Made by a program: the position numbers and the translations under genes. Below are positions 1-6,761 of a stretch of 8,488 nt of DNA, one piece after another (the first letter of the stretch is position 1; the number at the start of each line of letters is the position of its first letter). The notes beneath the pieces were generated by a model. That model made no database searches and had not been told where the DNA came from. It saw only the letters and a program-made list of their open reading frames with translations. The stretch lies in contig JAEOTW010000009.1 in assembly GCA_016839655.1 (NCBI GenBank), forward strand, positions 1 to 8,488, read 5' to 3'. Source of the stretch: Promethearchaeota archaeon (GTDB lineage Archaea > Asgardarchaeota > Lokiarchaeia > Sigynarchaeales > SOKP01).

Positions 1-345
1 AATATCCCTTCAGAGGAATTAGTGGAAAAAACCAATATTTGTGGAAGTAAATCTGGAAGAGATATTGATAAAAGTACCCTCTTTGATAATTTTTATGGAG
101 AACTAAAAACAGCTCCAATGATTCGTGAATGTCCAGTAAATATAGAATGTAAAGTACATGAAATCCTCGACTATGGCGATGGTGAAGGAATTATTGGCAA
201 AGTAATTAAATCTTATGTAAATCAACAATATACAATTGAAGAAGAAGGTGATATTAAACTCGATTGGAGGAATATTCATCCAATTATTTGGACTACAGGG
301 GGTGACTTCAACTATTATAAACTTGGTGAAAGGATTAAATCCTAA
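1..345 (+). CDS. Flavoredoxin-like flavin reductase (FMN-binding split barrel), C-terminal part
   Basis: The frame is open from the first base of the window, so this is the last 114 codons of a gene that begins to the left; an internal GTG at 22 is not its real start. The visible part begins with NIPSEELVEK, followed by TNICGSKSGRDIDK, the APMIRECPVNIECKV segment, YGDGEGIIGKV and the closing GGDFNYYKLGERI. This order is typical of the flavin reductase-like domain of flavoredoxins, small FMN-binding cytoplasmic proteins of about 190 residues that pass electrons between NAD(P)H or ferredoxin and partner proteins. Roughly 70-80 residues, including the first FMN-contact strands, are missing outside the window. 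The gene may share a transcript with the following gene 78 bases downstream, though a T-rich stretch near 393-399 could end transcription. The family call is firm; the physiological partner is unknown. Confidence 0.85.
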   Translation, partial: NIPSEELVEKTNICGSKSGRDIDKSTLFDNFYGELKTAPMIRECPVNIECKVHEILDYGDGEGIIGKVIKSYVNQQYTIEEEGDIKLDWRNIHPIIWTTGGDFNYYKLGERIKS

Positions 346-390
346 GAATTAGAATGAGGAAAATTAATCTCAACTTGATAAGTCCCCAAC

Positions 391-400
391 TAATTTTTTA
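391..400 (+). terminator. Possible oligo-T terminator after the flavoredoxin gene
   Basis: A run of six T lies in the 78-base gap, preceded by a weak inverted match (aaaatta near 360 with taatttt at 391-397). Archaeal transcription often ends at oligo-T stretches without a strong hairpin. In such AT-rich DNA a run of this length is common, so support is weak. Confidence 0.25.
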
Positions 401-423
401 AAGGATGTAATTGATTTAAATAT

Positions 424-1215
424 ATGAATACTGAACTAGCTCAAATGGTTACCCTAACTTCTTATGGTAATGCGTATTTAACTAACCAATCCATAAGTTT
501 AGATCTTAATCATTCTACTACTGATTCATGTAAAAAAATTAGTTTTATAGAATTGATTTCTAATGGAGAGACATCAGAAGAGATTCTTTTAGCAAATACT
601 CCTAATGAATGGTTTGAGTACTTAAGAAAAAGTGGTGTTAAACATCTAAAGATCCATTTTCAACCTACTGGGGGTGATAGAATGTCTGCTTCGTTTATAG
701 GAGGAGGGGGGAGATGGATAATTGAAGCATTCAAAAAACCACTTTCTGATATTTGGGATGTTAGGTGGAATGTAAACCCTTTTGAAGGTAAAGAGAGAAT
801 TTGGACCGTCACTTATGGTTTAACCTCGAAAAATTTAAATCTCCCCAAAATAGTTTATCCACCATTAGAATACTGGCATAAAGAATTGATAATTGCGATT
901 ACAAAGATAAAAAAGTTTGCTGAAAAACAATCTTTAGTTCAATATATTGAAATTTTTCAGGATGCTCTTGATTGTATAGTATCTGATGATCCGCTCAGTT
1001 TAATTACCCATAATGATTTAGTCCCTCCAGAGAAGTATGATCTTAAAGCAAAACAAATTTTTGCGGCTTGTAATAACGCTTGGATTGTCGCAATGGTAGA
1101 TTGGAATGAGCTAAATTTTAAGGGTAAAATACAAAAAGAATATAATCAATTATCTGATGATTTATATCTTAAAATATGCAGAGCTATAATGGTAGCGACA
1201 AATTCATTTCTTTAG
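424..1215 (+). CDS. Uncharacterised protein of about 263 residues
   Basis: I do not recognise this protein. The N-terminal half (about residues 8-140) looks like a mixed beta-rich domain with a short IHFQPTGG stretch, a glycine-rich FIGGGGRW segment (91-98) and several tryptophans (98, 111, 115, 127). The C-terminal half (about 147-263) is mainly helical; it carries NNAWIVAMVDWNEL (217-230) and ends LYLKICRAIMVATNSFL. There is no signal peptide, membrane segment or metal-binding cysteine cluster, so it is probably a soluble cytoplasmic protein. The ATG at 424 is the first start after an in-frame stop at 412-414, but the nearest Shine-Dalgarno-like AAAGGA (400-405) is 18 bases away, too far for normal use; leaderless translation is possible. 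It lies between the flavoredoxin and the kinase on the same strand. Clean coding structure and length argue for a real gene. Confidence 0.8.
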   Translation: MNTELAQMVTLTSYGNAYLTNQSISLDLNHSTTDSCKKISFIELISNGETSEEILLANTPNEWFEYLRKSGVKHLKIHFQPTGGDRMSASFIGGGGRWIIEAFKKPLSDIWDVRWNVNPFEGKERIWTVTYGLTSKNLNLPKIVYPPLEYWHKELIIAITKIKKFAEKQSLVQYIEIFQDALDCIVSDDPLSLITHNDLVPPEKYDLKAKQIFAACNNAWIVAMVDWNELNFKGKIQKEYNQLSDDLYLKICRAIMVATNSFL

Positions 1216-1217
1216 AG

Positions 1218-1226
1218 ATAAAAAAT
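1218..1226 (+). promoter_or_regulatory. Candidate TATA box for the xylulokinase-like gene
   Basis: ATAAAAAAT follows directly after the stop of the preceding gene. A start point 25-30 bases downstream would fall near 1247-1250, giving a leader of under 20 bases that still contains the AAAGGGGAT ribosome-binding sequence (1252-1259). The run of ten T at 1231-1240 would then lie upstream of the transcript. Confidence 0.35.
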
Positions 1227-1230
1227 AACA

Positions 1231-1240
1231 TTTTTTTTTT
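1231..1240 (+). terminator. Ten-T run downstream of the uncharacterised gene
   Basis: Ten consecutive T lie 15 bases after the stop codon at 1213-1215. Long oligo-T tracts in the non-template strand are the main archaeal intrinsic termination signal. If it works, the kinase gene starting 26 bases later needs its own promoter, for which a TATA-like sequence lies just upstream. Confidence 0.45.
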
Positions 1241-1265
1241 AATTGGAACTTAAAGGGGATCTATT

Positions 1266-2888
1266 ATGAGTGATTTATTTCTTGGATTAGATTGCTCAAC
1301 TCAAAGTTTGACGGGTATTATAGTTGATTTTAATTTAAAAAAAATAGTATATAGGAATAGTATCAACTTTGATGAAGAATTATCCCATTATAATACACAT
1401 AATGGAGCAATAATCTTAGATAATGAAAAAGTCGTTCATTCATATCCCCTTATGTGGGTAGAGGCTCTAGAATTACTGTTTGAAAAAATGCAAAATAATA
1501 AGAGAGCTCTTTTTGAAATTAAAGCCATTTCCGGTTCAGGACAACAACATGGAACAATATATTTAAATAGTGATTTTGTAAAAACCCTTAAGCGATTAGA
1601 TGCTGATAACTCATTAGTAATTCAATTAAAGAGCTCATTTTCTCGTCCAACAAGTCCTATATGGATGGATTCGAGTACTACTAAACAATGTGAAGAAATT
1701 AGACTAAAATTAGGAGGATTAAAACCTACGATTAATTTATTGGGTTCTAATACCATTGAACGCTTTTCTGGACCTCAAATTCGAAAATTTTTTCAAGAGT
1801 ATCCATTATTATACGAGAAAACCTCAATCATTCATTTAGTCAGTTCTTTTATAGCTTCAATTCTGTTAGGAGAAAATGCTCCTATCGATCATGGTGATGG
1901 AGCTGGAATGAATTTAATGAATATAAAAACTAAGCAATGGGATGAGAGAGCTTTAAAAGCAACAGCACCTAATTTAAGAGAAAGATTACCTCCGCTTTCG
2001 CAACCATATAGTATAATTGGAAAAATATCATCTTATTTTATAGAGAAATTTGGATTTAATCCAAATACTAATCTGATAGCTTGGTCAGGTGATAATCCGA
2101 ATAGCCTTATTGGTGTTGGATTAATTAAAAAGGGAAAAGTAGGAATAAGTCTTGGAACGAGCGACACATATTTTAGCTATTTACAAGATTTATATCTTGA
2201 TCTTAAAGGTGAGGGTCATGTATTTGGAGCCCCGACAGGAGATTATATGAGTTTAATTTGCTATAAAAACGGTTCATTGGCACGAGAGAAAATAAAAAAT
2301 AAATTTCATCTTAATTGGGAAAAATTCTCTGAAATTTTGGAAAAATCACTGCCTGGAAATAATGGAAAACTAATGTTGCCTTACTTTTTTCCTGAAATTG
2401 TCCCACATGTATTAGAACCAAAAGTGTATCGATTTGGCTTTGATGAGAACGATATAGAAGGGAATATTAGAGGAATAATTGAAGCACAATTCTTGTCCAT
2501 GAGACTTCATTCAAAATGGATCGGTGAAAAACCTTTAGAGATTTATGCAACGGGAGGTGCTTCTGCAAATAAAGATATTCTTCAAGTTTTAGCAAATATT
2601 TTCAAAACAAAAGTACGAGTATTTGAATTTACAGATTCAGCAGCTTTAGGTGCAGTATTCAGGGCTGCAAAATCCTATTATGATTCTATAAATATAATAA
2701 AGAGTTGGGAAGATATTGTGAATAAATTTATAGATTTGGAACGTAGTATTGTTGTTGTTCCAAATGAGAAATACTTCCAATTATACGATGATATGCTTGA
2801 ACTTTATAAAAAATTTGAAGAATTTATTTTAAATAAAGGAAAAAATCCTGAAATAGCTCGCTTACAATTTATTAAAAAGTATTTTTAA
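1266..2888 (+). CDS. Xylulokinase of the eukaryotic XYLB type (FGGY kinase)
   Basis: FGGY-family sugar kinase that probably phosphorylates D-xylulose with ATP to D-xylulose 5-phosphate in the cytoplasm. At 540 residues it matches human XYLB (about 536) rather than bacterial XylB (about 480-500). Motifs in order: GLDCSTQS (7-14, phosphate-binding loop 1), LMWVEALELLFEKM (62-75), SGSGQQHGTIY (89-99), WMDSSTT (133-139), ERFSGPQI (165-172), PIDHGDGAGMNL (206-217), SGDNPNSL (274-281) with the likely catalytic base Asp276, GISLGTSDT (293-301), KNGSLAREKI (334-343) and ATGGASANKDILQVLANIF (428-446, adenosine site). I recall near-identical XYLB counterparts such as SGAGQQHGSIY, WMDSSTT, TGDNPASL and ATGGASHNREILQVLA. 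AAAGGGGAT lies 6 bases before the ATG. All kinase motifs are intact. The exact ketose, or another sugar, is not proven. Confidence 0.9.
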   Translation: MSDLFLGLDCSTQSLTGIIVDFNLKKIVYRNSINFDEELSHYNTHNGAIILDNEKVVHSYPLMWVEALELLFEKMQNNKRALFEIKAISGSGQQHGTIYLNSDFVKTLKRLDADNSLVIQLKSSFSRPTSPIWMDSSTTKQCEEIRLKLGGLKPTINLLGSNTIERFSGPQIRKFFQEYPLLYEKTSIIHLVSSFIASILLGENAPIDHGDGAGMNLMNIKTKQWDERALKATAPNLRERLPPLSQPYSIIGKISSYFIEKFGFNPNTNLIAWSGDNPNSLIGVGLIKKGKVGISLGTSDTYFSYLQDLYLDLKGEGHVFGAPTGDYMSLICYKNGSLAREKIKNKFHLNWEKFSEILEKSLPGNNGKLMLPYFFPEIVPHVLEPKVYRFGFDENDIEGNIRGIIEAQFLSMRLHSKWIGEKPLEIYATGGASANKDILQVLANIFKTKVRVFEFTDSAALGAVFRAAKSYYDSINIIKSWEDIVNKFIDLERSIVVVPNEKYFQLYDDMLELYKKFEEFILNKGKNPEIARLQFIKKYF

Positions 2889-2903
2889 CTTAATAATTTG
2901 AAC

Positions 2904-2911
2904 TTATAAAG
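2904..2911 (+). promoter_or_regulatory. Candidate TATA box for the fusion oxidoreductase gene
   Basis: TTATAAAG lies 57 bases before the TTG start. A transcript beginning about 25-30 bases further would have a leader of about 30 bases that includes the strong GAGGAG ribosome-binding site. It is the best TATA match in the 79-base gap. Confidence 0.45.
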
Positions 2912-2956
2912 AATAATTAATAAAGGAGATTTTATAGTATAAGCAATTAATTTAAA

Positions 2957-2962
2957 GAGGAG
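2957..2962 (+). promoter_or_regulatory. Strong ribosome-binding site that fixes a TTG start
   Basis: GAGGAG, within AAAGAGGAGA, lies 5 bases before the TTG at 2968. The codon just before that TTG is an in-frame stop (TAA, 2965-2967), and the next in-frame ATG codes for residue 61, inside the FAD-binding fold. The site and the stop together make TTG the only reasonable start. A second purine-rich sequence, AAAGGAG at 2922-2928, has no in-frame start behind it and may lie upstream of the transcript. Confidence 0.8.
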
Positions 2963-2967
2963 AATAA

Positions 2968-5835
2968 TTGAAAATAATAAATAATGGAATAATTAAGGAT
3001 TCTTATAACGTGGTGGTTGTAGGTGCTGGTATTGGCGGTATTACTGCTGGAGCGCTACTTGCTAATAAAGGTTTAGACGTCTTAGTGGTAGAACAACATT
3101 ATATTCCTGGAGGAGTTTGTTCATCTGTAAAACGTAAGGGATTTGCAATGGATGCTGGGGCAGCAATGTTATTTGGATGGGGTGAAGGTCCATCTCCACA
3201 TCGTTTCGTTATGAATGAGATAGAAGAAGAAATTGATATGATCCCACATGATTGCTACTATAGAATGCATTTTGGGGATACTTCTGTTACGTTTTGGAAG
3301 GATTTCAACCGTTTTTTTAAGGAATTATGTGCTGCATTTCCAGGAAAAGAAGAACAATTAAAAGGATTCTATGATCATACTCGTAAAATTTACGATGACT
3401 TGATGAAATCACCAATGCCGATGTCTCCTGACACAATGCCACTTAAATTGGCATTAAAAATGTTTTTTAGACATCCAATGATTACAATGAGATTACGAAA
3501 ATACATGAATAGCTCTTTGAAAGAAATACTTGATTTATATGTGAAAGACCCAGAAATTGAGGGATTATTTGATTTACTTATTGCTACGTGTTATTGCACC
3601 ACCATTGAGGAAACACCTCAATTATTAGCAGCACCAATTGTTTGGGAAACTTTCTATGGGGGTGCTTGCTATCCAGCAGGATCACCACAGATGTTTCCTA
3701 ACATACTTGAAAAAGGAATGGAAAAAAATGGTGGTCAGATATTATATCGTCATATGGTCGAAGAAATACTCCTTGATAATGGCAAGGTTTATGGAGTTCA
3801 ACTCGATGATGGGACAAAAATAAGTGCTAATTTTGTAATTTCTGATGCAACAATATGGAATCTTTACGGGAAACTCATTAAACCTAAGCATATTACACCT
3901 GAACGATTAAAATGGGCTCAGAGTTTTGTACCTACATACAGTTGTGTGGTATTATTAATGGGTGTAGATGCAGAAATCTTACCTGAAGATACAAATGCTA
4001 TTGAAGTCCTTATCGGGGATCTAACTGAATTATCTAAAAATAATTACTTCTTATATCTTCCATCTATTGATGATCCGTCCATTTGTCCAGAAGGAACTCA
4101 TTCAATATCGGTGTTATGTTCTACTGGAGATTATGATTGGCCACGACCAGACGATCCTCGATATCAAAGTGAAGAATATATAAAAATGAAGGAGAAATTT
4201 GCTGATGAAGTGCTTGATGTTATAGAAACCAAATTTCCCGGTATAAAAGATCACATCATAACTTTAGATGTCGCTACACCTGGAACCACTGAGCGTTTTA
4301 CTCAAAGAAATTTTGGTAATATTGGAGGTCCAAAACAAATGTTAGGACAACACATATTAAATCGATTAGGTGCTCGTACAGAATTTAAAAACCTTTACTG
4401 TGTTGGAGATTCTACCACTATGGGTGAAGGCGTAGTTTCAGTTACAAGTTCAGCTATTGGTGCTGTTAACATGATACTAAAAGATTTAAAAATGAAACAA
4501 TATTTGCCACGAAAGTATTCTAAAGAGTATATTAATCATGTAAAGGGAAAAACAAAAATTCAGATGCCATTGATAAAGGAAAATTTTACAGAAGCTACAG
4601 CTAAACGCGCTTCAATTGAATGTCAATGGTGTGAAGATGCTAAATGCATGAAAAAATGTCCAGCGGGGATAGATGTACTAAATTTCATTCGGCGTATTGA
4701 AGTAGGAAACTATGAGGGAGCTGTACGACATATGCGTGAAATGAATCCACTAGCAGAAATCTGTGGTCAAGTGTGTCCTGCAGAAAATCTATGTGAATCA
4801 GAATGTTATCACCTTGATTATGCTGATGAGCCTACGCGAATAAAAAAACTTCAAGCATGGGTATGTAAACAAGCGGATACTAAGGGTTGGGACTTATATG
4901 TTTCAAAGAACAATGGCATAAAGATAGCTATAATAGGTGCTGGACCAGCAGGATTATCATGTGCTCACTTTTTAGCACGATTGGGTTATAATATTGACAT
5001 TTTCGAGAAAGAGAATAAAATCGGAGGTGTACCTACATTATACATCCCCTCCTTTAGACTTACTGATGAAGTGTTAAATAGGGAACTTAAAGGAATTATA
5101 TCATATCCAAATATCGATATAAAATTTGGAAAAGAACTTGGCAAAAATATAATGATCTCTGATCTTTCAAAGGATTATAGTGCGGCATTTTTAGCACCAG
5201 GATTACATTCAGGTCGAAAATTACAGCTACCCGGAATAGAGAATGTTAATGCTGTTGATGCTTTATCTCTTCTCAAGGAATATAAGCAAAATGGAAAATA
5301 TGTTATTACTGGGAAAGTATTAATTATTGGAGGTGGGAGTGTGGCTGCTGATGCTGCTAATATAGCATTGAAGTGTGGTGCTGAGAACGTCACTATGGTT
5401 TGTCTTGAATCCGATAACGAGATGCCTTGCTTGAAGAGTGAAAAGGAAGAACTAAAGGAATTTGGTGTTCAAATCCTTAATTCCTGGGGTCCCAAAGAGA
5501 TTTATGGAAATAAACTTGTTCTTGTATATTGTAAATCTGTTTTTGATAGGGAAGGAAAATTCTGTCCTGAATTTGATGATTCAAAAACCACTGAAATTGA
5601 GATCGATACTATTATTATAGCGATCGGACAAGAAATAGAGTCACCCCTCGGAGTATATTTAGAAAAAGAGTTTGGTAAAGGACTGATTAAAGTAAACGAA
5701 AAAACACAGTTAATTGAAGGTCGATTAAATATATATGCTGGCGGAGATATAGTGCATGGAGCTGGAACGGTAGTTACCTCTGTAGCAGATGGAAGACGTG
5801 CTGCGATAACGATAGATGAACAATTAAAAAAATAA
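2968..5835 (+). CDS. Fusion of CrtI/CrtISO/RetSat-like flavoprotein with GltD/NfnB-like NAD(P)H module
   Basis: This 955-residue protein joins two complete enzymes. Residues about 13-508 are a phytoene desaturase/carotene isomerase-type flavoprotein: VVVVGAGIGGITAG (15-28) binds FAD, VEQHYIPGG and MDAGAAM follow, and NLYCVGDSTTMGEG (475-488) is the C-terminal FAD motif. After a linker (about 509-545) comes a GltD-type module: Cys552, 555, 560 and 564, then Cys599, 603, 609 and 613 (two likely [4Fe-4S] sites), a second FAD motif GAGPAG (657-662), a NAD(P)H motif GGGSVAADAA (788-797) and closing AGGDIVHGAGTVVTSVADGRRAA (924-946 region). The GltD part should oxidise NAD(P)H and pass electrons through the clusters to the first domain, which suggests reduction or reductive isomerisation of an isoprenoid or polyene. 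No membrane segment or signal is apparent. Domain calls are firm; the substrate is inference. Confidence 0.88.
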   Translation: MKIINNGIIKDSYNVVVVGAGIGGITAGALLANKGLDVLVVEQHYIPGGVCSSVKRKGFAMDAGAAMLFGWGEGPSPHRFVMNEIEEEIDMIPHDCYYRMHFGDTSVTFWKDFNRFFKELCAAFPGKEEQLKGFYDHTRKIYDDLMKSPMPMSPDTMPLKLALKMFFRHPMITMRLRKYMNSSLKEILDLYVKDPEIEGLFDLLIATCYCTTIEETPQLLAAPIVWETFYGGACYPAGSPQMFPNILEKGMEKNGGQILYRHMVEEILLDNGKVYGVQLDDGTKISANFVISDATIWNLYGKLIKPKHITPERLKWAQSFVPTYSCVVLLMGVDAEILPEDTNAIEVLIGDLTELSKNNYFLYLPSIDDPSICPEGTHSISVLCSTGDYDWPRPDDPRYQSEEYIKMKEKFADEVLDVIETKFPGIKDHIITLDVATPGTTERFTQRNFGNIGGPKQMLGQHILNRLGARTEFKNLYCVGDSTTMGEGVVSVTSSAIGAVNMILKDLKMKQYLPRKYSKEYINHVKGKTKIQMPLIKENFTEATAKRASIECQWCEDAKCMKKCPAGIDVLNFIRRIEVGNYEGAVRHMREMNPLAEICGQVCPAENLCESECYHLDYADEPTRIKKLQAWVCKQADTKGWDLYVSKNNGIKIAIIGAGPAGLSCAHFLARLGYNIDIFEKENKIGGVPTLYIPSFRLTDEVLNRELKGIISYPNIDIKFGKELGKNIMISDLSKDYSAAFLAPGLHSGRKLQLPGIENVNAVDALSLLKEYKQNGKYVITGKVLIIGGGSVAADAANIALKCGAENVTMVCLESDNEMPCLKSEKEELKEFGVQILNSWGPKEIYGNKLVLVYCKSVFDREGKFCPEFDDSKTTEIEIDTIIIAIGQEIESPLGVYLEKEFGKGLIKVNEKTQLIEGRLNIYAGGDIVHGAGTVVTSVADGRRAAITIDEQLKK

Positions 5836-5836
5836 T

Positions 5837-5850
5837 ACTCTTCACATATT
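5837..5850 (+). repeat. Left arm of a 14-base inverted repeat flanking the histone gene
   Basis: ACTCTTCACATATT is the exact reverse complement of 6356-6369. The two arms bracket the histone gene: this one lies beyond its 3' end and the other about 90 bases upstream of its start. A shorter related copy (TGAAGAGTTAT, 5966-5976) lies between them. Confidence 0.6.
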
Positions 5851-5877
5851 TTTTAATTTTATTTGTGAATGTTTTTG
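5841..5877 (+). terminator. Possible terminator after the fusion gene
   Basis: TTCACA (5841-5846) can pair with TGTGAA (5864-5869) across an AT-rich loop, and a T5 run follows at 5872-5876. It starts 5 bases after the stop codon. The stem is only six pairs, so the T-rich sequence may matter more than the hairpin. Convergent orientation with the histone gene makes a terminator here likely in principle. Confidence 0.35.
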
Positions 5878-5965
5878 TTCTATTCCAAAGGAAGATGATA
5901 TGACTAGTTTATTATTTAAGTGCAATTAAACCAAACTACTAATTTCTTAATGAAAACATCAAAAC

Positions 5966-5976
5966 TGAAGAGTTAT
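5966..5976 (+). repeat. Internal copy of the histone-flanking motif
   Basis: TGAAGAGTTAT is repeated exactly at 6362-6372, where it overlaps the right arm of the 14-base inverted repeat. It may be a binding site or chance in AT-rich DNA. Confidence 0.35.
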
Positions 5977-5996
5977 GAAATTTTTATATGAAAATT

Positions 5997-6012
5997 AAAA
6001 AAAGAAAAAAAA
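5997..6012 (-). terminator. Oligo-T terminator of the histone gene
   Basis: Read on the minus strand, this is a T8-C-T7 stretch beginning 34 bases after the histone stop codon. Oligo-T of this length is a typical archaeal termination signal. Confidence 0.5.
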
Positions 6013-6045
6013 TTTTTAAATTAATTTTAGCCCATTAAATATAGT

Positions 6046-6264
6046 TTATTTGTATTTAATTGACAGGAGTAAATCGTTCTTTGTTATTTTCTTCCGGTTT
6101 GCATGCATCGTGAATGTTCTTGCTTGTTCAGTTAAAGCAGAAGCAGTTTTTTCTAAATGATCAATTAATAAATCAACTGCATTACGAGCTACAATACTAG
6201 CACCCTGTTGCTTCATCAATCGACGAATTGGGCTCCATGCGAAAGAATGTTTCTTTTTAGCCAT
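6046..6264 (-). CDS. Archaeal histone (single histone fold)
   Basis: A 72-residue DNA-packaging protein of the HMf type, expected to form dimers that wrap DNA and may stack into longer filaments. Helix 1 is about residues 12-21 (PIRRLMKQQG), helix 2 about 26-55 and helix 3 about 62-71. In loop 2, Arg57 and Asp64 keep the spacing of the HMfB Arg52-Asp59 clamp; the HMfB Thr54 position is Lys here. The N-terminus carries extra residues before the fold (Lys3-Lys5, His6, then Phe8 and Trp10), a few more than HMfB, and there is no C-terminal tail. The ATG is supported by GGAGGAA (6271-6277 on the opposite strand), 6 bases away. The gene is convergent with the fusion enzyme and divergent from the proteasome gene, and appears to be its own transcription unit. 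Confidence 0.93.
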   Translation of the reverse strand: MAKKKHSFAWSPIRRLMKQQGASIVARNAVDLLIDHLEKTASALTEQARTFTMHANRKKITKNDLLLSIKYK

Positions 6265-6298
6265 TTTTTATTCCTCCAACTTTTTTAGTCAAAATTTT

Positions 6299-6308
6299 AA
6301 AAATTTAA
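6299..6308 (-). promoter_or_regulatory. Candidate TATA box for the histone gene
   Basis: On the minus strand an ATTTAAATTTTTAAA-like element lies about 35-45 bases before the ATG. A start point about 25 bases downstream would fall just ahead of GGAGGAA. The surrounding DNA is almost entirely A and T, so the exact position is uncertain. A second candidate is the TATTATATTA stretch near 6349-6358. Confidence 0.3.
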
Positions 6309-6355
6309 ATTTTTAATTTTTTTTGAAGTTATTAATAAAGTTTCTTAGATAATAT

Positions 6356-6369
6356 AATATGTGAAGAGT
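6356..6369 (-). repeat. Right arm of the 14-base inverted repeat flanking the histone gene
   Basis: AATATGTGAAGAGT on the plus strand is the exact reverse complement of 5837-5850. It lies about 90 bases upstream of the histone start, a plausible place for a regulatory site. It ends about 30 bases before the 181-base tandem repeats begin. Confidence 0.6.
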
Positions 6370-6399
6370 TATTTAAATGTTATGGCAAATCAGAAGACT

Positions 6400-6580
6400 G
6401 TGATGAGTTAAATAAAAAAAAAATCACGACAAAAAATTTTTATTATAAAAAATTGTCCATCATCTGTGATCACTCAATGGTTGATCATGTTAAAAATATG
6501 AAATGTTTTTGTTAGTATGACCATTATTCAAATATTAATTTTGGCAAAATTGGTTTTTATCTTAGTTTGGCTATGATTTA
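6400..6580. repeat. 181-base tandem repeat, unit 1
   Basis: Aligned to unit 2 at an offset of 181: GTGATGAGTT against GTGGCGAATT at the start, TGTGATCA at 6465 against 6646, and ATTATTCAAATA at 6523 against ATTATTCCAATA at 6704. By hand count 37 of 58 positions match between 6523-6580 and 6704-6761 without gaps. The middle of the unit (about 6430-6455) is poorly conserved. The start near 6400 is where similarity fades. Confidence 0.6.
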
Positions 6581-6761
6581 GTGGCGAATTAAGAAAAATA
6601 TAATTGATAAAAGTGATCCGAAACAAATGTTAATATCATCAATTATGTGATCATATTATGGTCAACCCGTCAAAAAAGATATGTTGATTTTTATAGAAAC
6701 AAAATTATTCCAATAACAATATTGGCTAAATATTCTTTATTGTTGTTTTTATGGTAATTCA
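6581..6761. repeat. 181-base tandem repeat, unit 2
   Basis: This central unit is related to both neighbours. Against unit 3, 31 of 40 positions match (6581-6620 with 6762-6801), and 21 of 28 match at 6629-6656 with 6809-6836. The common core is GAATTAAGAAA, TAATTGA, ATCC and, about 65 bases later, TGATCATAT. No start codon with a usable frame lies in it. Confidence 0.65.

Noticed and set aside
354..401. Mini-frame of 15 codons between the flavoredoxin and the unknown gene
   Set aside because: It is very short, has no ribosome-binding site, and ends in a T-rich stretch that looks like a terminator.
3638..3823. Plus-strand open frame of 61 codons inside the fusion gene
   Set aside because: It overlaps in another frame the CrtI-like domain, which has clear motifs, and its own translation looks like no protein family.
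5175..5393. Minus-strand open frame of 72 codons inside the GltD-like part
   Set aside because: It is antisense to the NAD(P)H-binding domain; its composition reflects the opposite strand of that gene.
5900..5929. Nine-codon frame preceded by AAAGGAAG
   Set aside because: The spacing to the purine-rich site is reasonable, but nine codons in the gap between convergent genes is most likely chance.
6400..6470. GTGATGA resembling box C of a C/D guide RNA
   Set aside because: No CTGA box D follows at a suitable distance, and the matching positions in the other repeat units do not keep the motif.
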